The notes: a model not told the origin generated them from the sequence alone. Positions 1 to 6,586 are shown, numbered from the stretch's first letter. The stretch is 8,498 bases of DNA from JBDHTS01 sp044220535 (GCA_044220535.1 JBGAQU010000095.1:1-8498), one strand, 5' to 3'. A program made the numbers and translations.

Positions 1-328
1 GAAATTCCTTTGTCCCGTCCAAAGGGTCGATGCACCAGAACAATCCGTTTTCCGGAATGGCCGGATGCTGGATATTTTCCTCAGAAATAATGGCTATATC
101 CGGATCCAATTCCTTTATAAATCCGGTAATGTAGTCCTGCACCGCATAATCGGCAGCCGTAGCAGGCGAAGGTATCTCATCCGGTTTAATGACGATATCA
201 AGACAGCTTTGATCGATGCTTGATCGATTGTAGAAATCCATCTGAATAAGGCCGGCAGCTTGGGCACAGTCCAGGGCCGCAAGCATAAATTCTTCCCGCA
301 TGGAGCGTGATAATGCATAAAGAGTCAT
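1..328 (-). CDS. cysQ: CysQ-like 3'(2'),5'-bisphosphate nucleotidase / inositol monophosphatase family, N-terminal part (cut by window edge)
   Basis: Reading the minus strand from an ATG at 328 gives 109 residues that run off the left edge. Visible motifs are SPATAAD (residues 54-60, acidic residue of the metal site), ISEEN with the metal-ligand Glu at 83, and WCIDPLDGTKEF (residues 98-109), the family's core metal and phosphate motif. The 'DGTKEF' form is typical of CysQ, which removes the 3' phosphate of PAP(S) in sulfur assimilation, rather than of HisN or SuhB. The start has AAGGGA seven bases upstream. The C-terminal half, including the WDxAA motif, lies outside the window. The gene is divergent from a paralogue beginning at 432, with 103 bp between them. 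The family is clear; the exact substrate (PAP, inositol phosphate or a related compound) is inferred from the motif. Confidence 0.85.
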   Translation of the reverse strand, partial: MTLYALSRSMREEFMLAALDCAQAAGLIQMDFYNRSSIDQSCLDIVIKPDEIPSPATAADYAVQDYITGFIKELDPDIAIISEENIQHPAIPENGLFWCIDPLDGTKEF

Positions 329-353
329 CTTGTATCCCTTAATATGACTTACG

Positions 354-381
354 CTTATCACGAAGCGGGCATGTTTTTCAA
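354..381 (-). promoter_or_regulatory. Candidate promoter of the left CysQ-like gene
   Basis: On the minus strand there is TTGAAA (376-381, one mismatch to the -35 consensus), a 16-bp spacer, and GATAAG (354-359, 4/6 to the -10 consensus). This would start transcription about 20 bases before the ATG at 328. It was found by eye only. Confidence 0.35.
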
Positions 382-399
382 ACTTTCTCGCAATGGATA

Positions 400-408
400 T
401 GATATAAG
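400..408 (+). promoter_or_regulatory. Candidate extended -10 promoter of the degenerate CysQ paralogue
   Basis: The sequence TGATATAAG matches an extended -10 element (TGn followed by TATAAG). No good -35 is visible. The start would fall near 415, giving a short leader that holds the AAGGA ribosome site before the ATG at 432. It lies back to back with the minus-strand promoter candidate at 354-381. Confidence 0.3.
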
Positions 409-431
409 CCAATCAAACAAAAGGATATTTC

Positions 432-1262
432 ATGTCATCCAGACTGGCGGACCACCCGCAGGCCCTTTGCAATATGGCACGGCGCATTGCTGTGGAAGCC
501 GGGGATTCCACGCTTGCCCTGTTTGACGCCAATGGTGGCTTTGTAAACGACGCAACGCGCCAGTCTGCGCTTGAAGCTCGTGGTATATGCCGAAAAAAAC
601 TGCAGGATCAGCTGGCTTTGGTCGTCCCGGATGTACCTGTCCTAATCGTGGGTGAGGATACGCCCGTGCCCGAAACCAAATATGCATGGATCATCGATCC
701 GCTGGATGGGATGGATGCCTTTGCCGAAGGGCGCAATGAATATTGTGTAACTGTAGCCTTTATCAGGGAAGGCTTGCCAGTGCTGGGTATTATCTACATA
801 CCCCCTGCAGGCGAATTATATGCGGCGGCAGGGCCGGATAGCGCGATACGCTGGCGCGCGGACACGCAACGCGATAAACCAATACGGATGCGAAATCTGC
901 CGCCTCAGGGTTTGTGTGTTGTTGCTGATACAAGGCAAACAGGAACGGATCGCCTGGAAAATTTTCTTTCAGGTCAAAAAGTATCCCGTGTTTTGCCACG
1001 GGATGGCGCCCTGAAGTTTACCATGATGGCCGCAGGAAAGGCGGATCTTTGTGCCTTTGCGGAAGGTTCTGACCGCCTGGCTTTAGCCGCGGGCGATGCA
1101 TTGCTGCAAGGCGCCGGCGGCTCAATTTCCCAGGAAAACGGCAGCGCGATGGATTACCAAAGCCGTGATCTGCCGCAAAATCTTATGGCGGCGTCACAGG
1201 CATGGCAGGAGTTTCAGGATGCCCCTCGGCGTCCACCTGGCCATTGGGATAGCAGCGCTTGA
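432..1262 (+). CDS. Degenerate CysQ/inositol monophosphatase family protein
   Basis: This is a 276-residue protein of normal family length. Kept features are VGED (metal-ligand Glu75), IIDPLDG with Asp89 and Asp92, GALKF (192-196, matching the SSLKF of CysQ), the AAGDALLQGAGG helix (219-230) and a C-terminal MDYQSRDLPQNL stretch that matches the end of CysQ. Changed features: the Thr after DPLDG is Met94 and the following Lys is Asp95. The WDxAAG motif near the C-terminus reads LALAAG, so the third metal-ligand Asp is Ala217. The N-terminal SPVTAAD-type motif is also not kept (about residues 44-50). Fold membership is secure. Loss of the third metal ligand argues for weak, altered or no phosphatase activity, which is inference. 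The start has AAGGA seven bases upstream. The last 80 bp overlap the convergent gene ending at 1183. Confidence 0.85.
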   Translation: MSSRLADHPQALCNMARRIAVEAGDSTLALFDANGGFVNDATRQSALEARGICRKKLQDQLALVVPDVPVLIVGEDTPVPETKYAWIIDPLDGMDAFAEGRNEYCVTVAFIREGLPVLGIIYIPPAGELYAAAGPDSAIRWRADTQRDKPIRMRNLPPQGLCVVADTRQTGTDRLENFLSGQKVSRVLPRDGALKFTMMAAGKADLCAFAEGSDRLALAAGDALLQGAGGSISQENGSAMDYQSRDLPQNLMAASQAWQEFQDAPRRPPGHWDSSA

Positions 1263-2070
1263 TAAGAATCGCGAGCGCGTTATCAAATCCATCCAGTTCA
1301 AAGGCTGCGCTTTGAGGCGTTTGATCCAGCGCGCTCAGAATGGTCACAAGCCGCTTGCGACCGCGTATTTCACGGATCATCTTGGCAGGATCCGTGGCAT
1401 AGACGGCGATTTTGTCGTCAGACAAGTTCCACGTCTCTTTTTGTTCCGGCAGCGTATCGACGCTGTATCGCACATTGATGGTTTTGCCATCCTTGTTCGA
1501 CTGCAGGGCAATTTTCCAGTCAAGATAAAATTCAGTCTTTTCAGATTGGCACTTCAGGGTCAGGGTCGGGCGTGTACTGATGCCGCCTGTCGATCGCAAT
1601 TCGCTGGAGGCATCGAGCTTGAGATAAATATTATCACGCCCGTATATGTCCTGGGATTCGATGACCTGCCAGAAGCCATATGTTCCCAAAACTTTCTTTA
1701 ATTGATTGCTTTTGTCGAGAGAGATCAGGCCCATGGATTGCGCGATATGGTCAAAGCAGCTTAGGCGCTCGATATTATTCGTCTGTGCGGAACAACGGAC
1801 ATACTGGGTAATGAAATCGCGCTGCAGCTTCCTGTTCTCTGCTTCGATTTTTGCCGCCTTTTCGCTGGCGGTTTCGGGTGCAATGCGCGCCTTAAGCTGT
1901 TTATCGGCTTCGGTGATCGGTATGGCCAGGTCTTGCTCAGGCGCAGATAACGATGTCCCTGGCTTGGGAGGTGTTGCAGGGGCCGATGCCGCAGTTGCCC
2001 CCGTTGAAATAACGGTCAGACCCAGAATTATAGCTAAAAGAAAAAGCGATATTGTTTTACAGCTGTTCAT
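1183..2070 (-). CDS. Exported VasI/TagO-like protein (type VI secretion-associated family), last gene after pleD
   Basis: This is a 295-residue protein with a signal peptide (hydrophobic residues 7-22, cleavage likely after ATA near 27), a Pro/Ala-rich linker (28-45) and a charged, probably helical stretch (52-86). Next comes CSAQTNNIERLSCFD (93-107), resembling the 'C..I.d..RL.CYD' motif of VasI/TagO proteins. The C-terminal domain (132-273) has the family outline: a GFWQV opening, a LTLKC strand, a paired FELDGFDNAL helix region and a final Cys273. Cysteines 93, 105, 174 and 273 could form disulfides in the periplasm. The start at 2070 was chosen over longer in-frame starts because it begins the signal peptide and its TGAGG ribosome site overlaps the pleD stop codon, implying translational coupling. 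No type VI secretion gene is visible, so the family name should not be read as a function. The C-terminal tail is Pro-rich and overlaps the convergent gene. Confidence 0.65.
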   Translation of the reverse strand: MNSCKTISLFLLAIILGLTVISTGATAASAPATPPKPGTSLSAPEQDLAIPITEADKQLKARIAPETASEKAAKIEAENRKLQRDFITQYVRCSAQTNNIERLSCFDHIAQSMGLISLDKSNQLKKVLGTYGFWQVIESQDIYGRDNIYLKLDASSELRSTGGISTRPTLTLKCQSEKTEFYLDWKIALQSNKDGKTINVRYSVDTLPEQKETWNLSDDKIAVYATDPAKMIREIRGRKRLVTILSALDQTPQSAAFELDGFDNALAILIKRCYPNGQVDAEGHPETPAMPVTPP

Positions 2071-2080
2071 GAGCGATACC

Positions 2081-3523
2081 TCATTCAATCGCGCGGCGCG
2101 GTTCCTGGATAAACTTCTCTGAATCCAGTTTACCAATATTCTCAAACACTGTGCAATTCCGTCCTGAATTTTTTGCTTCATACAATGCGCGGTCGGCGCG
2201 GTCGAAGACCTGTTCGATATTATAAGGCCCCGCCCCGTAATCATCCGCGCGCACGATGGCGCCGCCGATCGATGTTGTGATGCTCAACTCGCCTTGCGGG
2301 ATATTGCATTTGAATGGCTTGCCCGCAATGGCGTTGCGCAGGCGCTCAGCGACGATCATCGCCATGTCGTCGCTGATATCCGGCAGGATGGCGACGAATT
2401 CCTCGCCCCCCAGCCGCGCAACCAGATCAAAGCTGCGTAAGCTGTCCTTGATCCGAAACGCGAAGGTGCGAAGGATTTCATCGCCGATGACGTGCTTGTA
2501 CGTATCATTGACCTTTTTGAAGTGGTCGATGTCCAGATACAGCACGCCCAGGTTTTTCTTGGATTCCGCATTTTTCTGCAGCAGTTTCTGCATATGCGCT
2601 TCCAGATACCGGCGGTTATAAAGCCCGGTCAGCGTATCTGTCAGCGCCATGGACAGACTGATTTCATAGGTCGATTTCAACCGGTCCTGGAAGCGGCGGC
2701 GGCGGATCTGAGTGCGGCAGCGCGCCAGCAATTCATTGCGGTCGACCGGTCGCATAATGTAATCATGCGCGCCGATTTCCAGCCCGTGGGCGATGCGTTT
2801 CATATCGTCTTCCGTGCCGATCATGATGATCGGCGTGCCGCGCGTCCTTTCATTGGACCGCAGGTGGGAGCACAGGCGCAGCCCGTCCTCCTGCTTCAAA
2901 TTCAGGCTGACGATCAGAAGATCGAATTCATGTTGGGAGACAAGCTCCATCGCGCGTATGCCGGAATCCACCGGAATCACGGAATCCTGGTCGCGCGCCA
3001 GCGTATCGGCAATCTTGTCGGCCTCGAACTCCTGGTCCTCGATCACCAAAACGCGGGCGTTCTCCACCTTTTCATCCATCACCGTACCGGTGCCTTCGAC
3101 CACGCCCAGCTGGGTCGCGGTCTTCTCGCGGATGCGCCATTCATCGACCGTCATTTTCAGGCGGACAAGTGAACGGACGCGCGCCATCAGCGCGGTGTCG
3201 TTGACGGGTTTGGACAGGAAATCGTCAGCGCCGGCTTCAAGCCCGCGCACCTTGTCGACACTGTCGGTCAGGGCTGTCACCATGACGACCGGAATATGCG
3301 CGGTGGCAAGGTTGCCTTTGATTCTGCGGCAGACTTCAAATCCGTCCATGCCGGGCATCATCACGTCCAGAAGGATAATGTCCGGGCTATCCTGTTCCGC
3401 CCGGCGTAATGCTTCCTCGCCCGACGTTGCCGTCAGCACATCGTAATACTCGCTGCTCAGCTTGGCTTCAAGCAGCTTGACGTTGGGGAGTATATCATCG
3501 ACGACCAGAACGCGGGCGGACAT
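2081..3523 (-). CDS. pleD: PleD: two-receiver response regulator with GGDEF diguanylate cyclase domain
   Basis: This 480-residue regulator makes cyclic di-GMP from two GTP when phosphorylated; in Caulobacter it acts in the swarmer-to-stalked transition. REC1 (about 1-125) is complete: Asp9, Asp10, phospho-acceptor Asp53, Thr83 and Lys105. REC2 (about 157-275) is degenerate, with Ser206 at the phospho-acceptor position and Arg258 in place of the Lys, consistent with its adaptor role in PleD dimerisation. The GGDEF domain (about 290-460) has TDTLTGLYNRR, DIDHFKKVND and the active site GGEEF (372-376). The inhibitory I-site RSFD (363-366) sits exactly five residues before GGEEF, so product inhibition is expected. 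Compared with Caulobacter PleD there is an extra tail of about 20 residues after the GGDEF domain. It follows divK by 15 bp and precedes a signal-peptide gene by 10 bp. The ribosome site GGAAG lies about ten bases before the ATG. Confidence 0.96.
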   Translation of the reverse strand: MSARVLVVDDILPNVKLLEAKLSSEYYDVLTATSGEEALRRAEQDSPDIILLDVMMPGMDGFEVCRRIKGNLATAHIPVVMVTALTDSVDKVRGLEAGADDFLSKPVNDTALMARVRSLVRLKMTVDEWRIREKTATQLGVVEGTGTVMDEKVENARVLVIEDQEFEADKIADTLARDQDSVIPVDSGIRAMELVSQHEFDLLIVSLNLKQEDGLRLCSHLRSNERTRGTPIIMIGTEDDMKRIAHGLEIGAHDYIMRPVDRNELLARCRTQIRRRRFQDRLKSTYEISLSMALTDTLTGLYNRRYLEAHMQKLLQKNAESKKNLGVLYLDIDHFKKVNDTYKHVIGDEILRTFAFRIKDSLRSFDLVARLGGEEFVAILPDISDDMAMIVAERLRNAIAGKPFKCNIPQGELSITTSIGGAIVRADDYGAGPYNIEQVFDRADRALYEAKNSGRNCTVFENIGKLDSEKFIQEPRRAIE

Positions 3524-3538
3524 GCCTTGATGACTTCC

Positions 3539-3907
3539 TTATTCAGACTTCAGGTATTTATGGACCATGTCCATAAAATGGGTGACCGAGATCGGTTTGG
3601 AAATATAATCGCTGCATCCGCCGTCGCGTATTTTTTGCTCGTCGCCCTTCATGGCGAAAGCGGTGACGGCGATCACGGGAATATGTTTGAGTTCCGCATC
3701 GTCCTTCAGCCAGCGCGTGACGTCCAGTCCAGATACTTCCGGCAGCTGGATATCCATCAGGATCAGGTCGGGCTTCTTTGCCCGTGCAATGTCCATGACA
3801 ACCTTGCCATTGCGGGCTTCGACCGTGTCGATGCCATGCGCTTCCAGAAGGTCGCGGAACAGCTTCATATTCAGTTCATTGTCTTCGACAATCAGTACGG
3901 TCGCCAT
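3539..3907 (-). CDS. divK: DivK single-domain cell-cycle response regulator
   Basis: This is a 122-residue stand-alone receiver domain with no output domain. It carries Glu8-Asp9, phospho-acceptor Asp52 in LILMDIQLPE, Thr82 in VTAFAMKGDE and Lys104 in YISKPIS. The VLIVEDNELNMKLF start and the IPVIAVTAFAMKGDE and GGCSDYISKPIS blocks are nearly the same as in Caulobacter DivK, so this is DivK rather than a generic CheY-like protein. In that system DivK, phosphorylated by DivJ and dephosphorylated by PleC, controls the CckA–CtrA pathway. Its 3' end lies 15 bp before pleD, the conserved operon order. The ribosome site is weak (GAG about 14 bases upstream of the ATG). The 83-bp gap behind it towards eipB shows no clear terminator, so read-through from eipB is possible. 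Confidence 0.96.
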   Translation of the reverse strand: MATVLIVEDNELNMKLFRDLLEAHGIDTVEARNGKVVMDIARAKKPDLILMDIQLPEVSGLDVTRWLKDDAELKHIPVIAVTAFAMKGDEQKIRDGGCSDYISKPISVTHFMDMVHKYLKSE

Positions 3908-3990
3908 GGATGTCTGTTATCTCTTTAGGATCGTTGGAAACTTTTAACGCATAATGATACTAGCTCGAGAAGCTTTGCCAAAGCGTTAAC

Positions 3991-4815
3991 TTATTTGCGG
4001 ATATGACATATTTCTGCCGGAAGCGGACTTAAAGATACCAGTGTCTGGGTCACGCTAAATTCCGGATATTCGATCCTCATATCCGTAATAATGCCGTTTT
4101 CCTGCAGAACGGCGTCCATTTCATAGTCTGGATTGGCTTCCAAGGCCTTTAAAGGGAAAAATGCCATGCGGAGACGCCAGGCCTGGCTATTCAATAGGGT
4201 TTTGTCGATCTGCGGACCCGGTTTTACAATATCCGCGCCCGGTAAGGACTTGCCAATAACCGTATTAATCTCGACCGGCCCTTCTTTGTCGCTGCCATCA
4301 AACACTATGGCATCGAATATTTTATCGCCCGCCCTGGCGCGTTCAATAATGTTTTGGGTGTGGACATTGGGGAACAGCAGCCCTGCCGGCAGGGTCTGGT
4401 TCAATCCGGGGGGAACGGCATAGCGCGCGACACCGTTCTTGCCGGATGCCAGTTTTGCCTCGCCCTTTACATCCTCCACCATGATGCCGTCGCGGTCACG
4501 GCGGGCGCTAAAAGAGAGGGCGCTGCCTCCAAAAGGTTCATAGGTCGCAAAATGGCCGCTCAGCGCCACAGGTGCGCCTTCGGCATATTGATAGGACAGT
4601 TTGAAATTATGGCTGGTGGCCCATGCGTCGCAATCCGCGCGCAGTTCGTATTCCAACCTGCCGCTGACATTCAGGACAGAACTGCCGCTTTTGCGTGCAA
4701 CCAGGGCGACATCATAAACCGCCTTGTGGGATGCCAGCGCGATGGCCAGCGCCGGTGAGGCGTGCAGCCATAAAAGCAGGCAGGGCAAAAGCCATTTAAG
4801 GGATCGTCTGACCAT
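3991..4815 (-). CDS. eipB: EipB family periplasmic cell-envelope integrity protein (DUF1849)
   Basis: Read from 4815, this is a 274-residue protein with a classic signal peptide: MVRRSLK, a hydrophobic core (9-18) and cleavage after ASPALA at 24. The mature protein opens with LASHKAVYDV, the hallmark start of the EipB family. EipB is a periplasmic beta-spiral protein needed for envelope stability in Brucella and relatives. Cys62 (in ADCDAW) and Cys270 (in AEICHI) match the positions of the pair that forms the conserved EipB disulfide. RLEYELRADCDAW and the C-terminal YEMDAVLQENGIITDMRI blocks also fit the family. The start is uncertain. At 4815 the only purine-rich stretch (GAGG) touches the ATG, whereas an in-frame ATG at 4893 has GGTGA at good spacing and would add 26 residues (300 in total). 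The shorter form gives a normal signal peptide and is preferred. Confidence 0.85.
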   Translation of the reverse strand: MVRRSLKWLLPCLLLWLHASPALAIALASHKAVYDVALVARKSGSSVLNVSGRLEYELRADCDAWATSHNFKLSYQYAEGAPVALSGHFATYEPFGGSALSFSARRDRDGIMVEDVKGEAKLASGKNGVARYAVPPGLNQTLPAGLLFPNVHTQNIIERARAGDKIFDAIVFDGSDKEGPVEINTVIGKSLPGADIVKPGPQIDKTLLNSQAWRLRMAFFPLKALEANPDYEMDAVLQENGIITDMRIEYPEFSVTQTLVSLSPLPAEICHIRK

Positions 4816-4910
4816 CCTCAATCTTAACCTGTCGGGGTGGTCCATGGCAAAGCATGAAGCCTGTAAGAATTCTTTGCCTGCCAAACCCGGCATTTTTCAC
4901 CCATTATGGT

Positions 4911-4926
4911 TAAATCTGAAGATTTA
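4911..4926. repeat. 16-bp inverted repeat in the eipB/diguanylate cyclase intergenic region
   Basis: TAAATC and GATTTA form a perfect 6-bp dyad around a TGAA centre. It sits in the AT-rich spacer between eipB and the divergent GGDEF gene, so it could be an operator serving one or both. A perfect 12-bp AT palindrome follows at 4949-4960 and contains TATAAT on both strands, a possible -10 for either direction but with no matching -35. No known regulator motif is recognised. Confidence 0.35.
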
Positions 4927-5026
4927 GGAAAAAATAACCAATTGAAATAATTATATAATTTAAAGCCAAAACTGGCATGACTTTCGCAACGTTTTGATGA
5001 ACGGACAGACTTGAAACGGAATAGCG

Positions 5027-5698
5027 ATGACAACCGATTTGATGAATTTTGCGAATATCTGCCAGGACATCCTGACCCCCGCCAACGATCACGATACGGC
5101 GGTTCTGGAAGAAAAACTGTCCATGGACGCCGCTCTGGCCGAAGCCCGGACAACCATCATGCGCCAGCAGGAACGGATTGCGCATTTGGAAGCGTTGTCG
5201 ATCCGCGACGAATTGACAGGTCTTCGCAACCGTCGCGGTTTTTATGAAGCATTCACCGGTGAGCTGGAGCGGTGCGATCGCGGCTTCAGCGCAGGCGGCC
5301 TCCTGATCCTGATCGATCTTGATAATTTCAAGGAGATCAACGATACATACGGCCATCTCGCGGGCGATGCCTGCCTGAAGCTCGTGGGCTATATGCTGCA
5401 GAATGAAATACGCGCGATGGACGTCGCCTGCCGAATGGGCGGTGATGAATTCGTCTTGTTGTTGTCAAACACCAGTAAAATCCTGGCGGCCAGCCGGTCG
5501 CAGGAACTGGCTGCGAAAATAAACCGTCTGTCTCTCGCTTGGGACGGGCATGAGATTAATATCCGTGCCAGCCTTGGCCTGAAAGATTATGTGGCGGGCG
5601 ATCAGCCTGAAACGGTTTTCAGCGAAGCGGATATGGCGATGTACGCGCAGAAAAAAGCACGTGGCAGAAAGGGGCAAGACACGCCGGTTACAGCATAG
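5027..5698 (+). CDS. Small GGDEF diguanylate cyclase with short N-terminal helix
   Basis: This 223-residue protein is a single GGDEF domain (about 58-215) preceded by about 55 residues that contain a charged heptad-like segment (25-56) ending in QQERIAHLEAL. That looks like a short coiled-coil or signalling helix for dimerisation. Catalytic-core motifs are present: RDELTGLRNRRGF, LIDLDNFKEINDTYGH with metal-site Asp97, and an intact GGDEF at 138-142. The I-site RAMD (129-132) lies five residues upstream, so product inhibition is expected. The late SEADMAMYAQKKARGR helix is also present. There is no sensory, membrane or receiver domain, so control may come from partner binding or expression. 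CGGA lies eight bases upstream of the ATG. It is divergent from eipB and followed by a strong terminator, so it is probably monocistronic. An active cyclase is likely; the orthologue name is not certain. Confidence 0.92.
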   Translation: MTTDLMNFANICQDILTPANDHDTAVLEEKLSMDAALAEARTTIMRQQERIAHLEALSIRDELTGLRNRRGFYEAFTGELERCDRGFSAGGLLILIDLDNFKEINDTYGHLAGDACLKLVGYMLQNEIRAMDVACRMGGDEFVLLLSNTSKILAASRSQELAAKINRLSLAWDGHEINIRASLGLKDYVAGDQPETVFSEADMAMYAQKKARGRKGQDTPVTA

Positions 5699-5711
5699 GA
5701 TTTAACAGTTT

Positions 5712-5760
5712 CGCCTGCCCCCTGACCCTGAACCCCAACCCCTCCCCCAGCAGGCAGGCG
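5712..5760. repeat. 8-bp inverted repeat enclosing the C-rich stretch
   Basis: CGCCTGCC (5712-5719) and GGCAGGCG (5753-5760) are perfect inverted arms around a 33-base C-rich loop. In RNA this could form a long-loop stem between the stop codon of the cyclase and its terminator. Confidence 0.5.
5718..5748 (-). other. G-quadruplex motif (five G-tracts on the minus strand; C-rich on plus)
   Basis: The plus strand has C-tracts of 5, 3, 4, 4 and 5 bases at 5718-5722, 5726-5728, 5733-5736, 5739-5742 and 5744-5748, separated by loops of 3, 4, 2 and 1 bases. The minus strand therefore meets the usual G3+N1-7 quadruplex rule with one tract to spare. It starts 20 bp after the diguanylate cyclase stop codon and lies in the loop between the inverted-repeat arms at 5712-5719 and 5753-5760. 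Base composition is sharply different from the surroundings. Confidence 0.6.
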
Positions 5761-5768
5761 ATCTCTCC

Positions 5769-5810
5769 GGCCCGGCCCCGTCCTCCCCAGACGGGCCGGG
5801 CCCATTTTTT
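5769..5810 (+). terminator. Rho-independent terminator after the diguanylate cyclase gene
   Basis: Very GC-rich 14-base arms (5769-5782 and 5790-5803, one offset C) enclose a 7-base loop and are followed by A and six T residues (5805-5810). Confidence 0.85.
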
Positions 5811-5872
5811 AAAGGTCTAAAAATTTTCAGGATTGGAAAAAGCCATTTGATCATAAAGTGAATCACCCTGAT

Positions 5873-5901
5873 TTGGTGCTGGTTCGTTGTGGACCGATAA
5901 C
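5873..5901 (+). promoter_or_regulatory. Candidate weak promoter of the fasciclin gene
   Basis: TTGGTG (5873-5878), a 17-bp spacer and GATAAC (5896-5901) match the consensus only partly (3/6 and 4/6). The position, 20 bases before the ATG, is plausible, but the evidence is weak. Confidence 0.22.
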
Positions 5902-5921
5902 AAATTATGGAGACCTAAAAG

Positions 5922-6533
5922 ATGACGACCAAACGTTTAACCCTGCTGCTGGCAGGCGCTGCTTTTGTATTCGGTATGACCGCCGCTGCTCTTCCTTCTG
6001 CCCGTGCGGATGACCATGCCGTGAAGCCCGCCGCTGCTGCCGAAGCAACCGTCACGGTTGGCGGCGTTGCGATGTATCCTTCCAAAAACATCATCGAAAA
6101 TGCTTCGCAATCGGCCGATCATAAAACGCTGGTTGCTGCCGTGAAAGCCGCTGGCCTGGTTGAAACGCTGTCTGGCGCAGGCCCGTTCACCGTGTTCGCA
6201 CCGACCGATGAAGCATTCAAAAAACTGCCGGCCGGCACTGTTGACACGCTGCTGAAGCCTGAAAATAAAGGCAAGCTTAGCACCATTCTGACTTACCATG
6301 TCGTGGCCGGTAAAATGACCGCTGCGGACTTTGAAACCAAAGCGAAAGAAGATCATGGCAAGGCTGTCCTGAAAACCGTTGAAGGTGGTGACATCACTGT
6401 CATGAAGGACGGTGAAGGCAAATGGTGGGTTGAAGACGCCAATGGCGGCAAAGCCCAGATCACCATCGCTGACGTGATGCAGTCAAACGGTGTTATTTTT
6501 GTCATCGATACGGTTCTGATGCCGAAATCATAA
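5922..6533 (+). CDS. Exported fasciclin (FAS1) domain protein
   Basis: This is a 203-residue protein with a signal peptide (hydrophobic 7-24, cleavage after SARA near 29), a short Ala-rich linker (30-45) and one FAS1 domain (about 54-202). The domain shows both conserved boxes, GPFTVFAPTDEAF (87-99) and SNGVIFVIDTVLMP (188-201), plus the central YH pair in LTYHVVAG (125-126). Single-domain bacterial FAS1 proteins of this length (MPB70-like) are secreted or periplasmic and are linked to adhesion or surface interactions; no enzymatic activity is known. GGAG lies nine bases before the ATG. Codon choice is uniform and the gene has its own terminator, so it is probably transcribed alone. The family is certain; its role here is unknown. 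Confidence 0.93.
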   Translation: MTTKRLTLLLAGAAFVFGMTAAALPSARADDHAVKPAAAAEATVTVGGVAMYPSKNIIENASQSADHKTLVAAVKAAGLVETLSGAGPFTVFAPTDEAFKKLPAGTVDTLLKPENKGKLSTILTYHVVAGKMTAADFETKAKEDHGKAVLKTVEGGDITVMKDGEGKWWVEDANGGKAQITIADVMQSNGVIFVIDTVLMPKS

Positions 6534-6554
6534 AATTTCTCATATTTTGTCTTT

Positions 6555-6586
6555 CAACACCCGCCCTTGTGCGGGTGTTGTTTTTT
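6555..6586 (+). terminator. Rho-independent terminator after the fasciclin gene
   Basis: A perfect 10-bp stem (6555-6564 with 6571-6580) with a 6-base loop is followed by six T residues (6581-6586). Confidence 0.92.

Noticed and set aside
1096..1701. 201-residue plus-strand open frame
   Set aside because: It is antisense to the VasI-like gene and overlaps the 3' end of the CysQ paralogue. It has no domain motifs and no ribosome site, while the opposite strand shows a signal peptide and family motifs.
2256..3446. Several long plus-strand open frames (2256-2621, 2492-3172, 2793-3446)
   Set aside because: All lie antisense to pleD, whose REC and GGDEF motifs are unmistakable. Their translations are low-complexity shadows rich in Ser and Arg or otherwise without motifs.
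3969..3985. Possible terminator between eipB and divK (GCTTT-GCC-AAAGC)
   Set aside because: The stem is only five base pairs and no T-run follows it on the minus strand.
3908..3990. CtrA-type sites (TTAA-N7-TTAA) upstream of divK
   Set aside because: Two GTTAA half-sites are present in the spacer, but neither has a partner TTAA at the right distance, so no CtrA box can be claimed.
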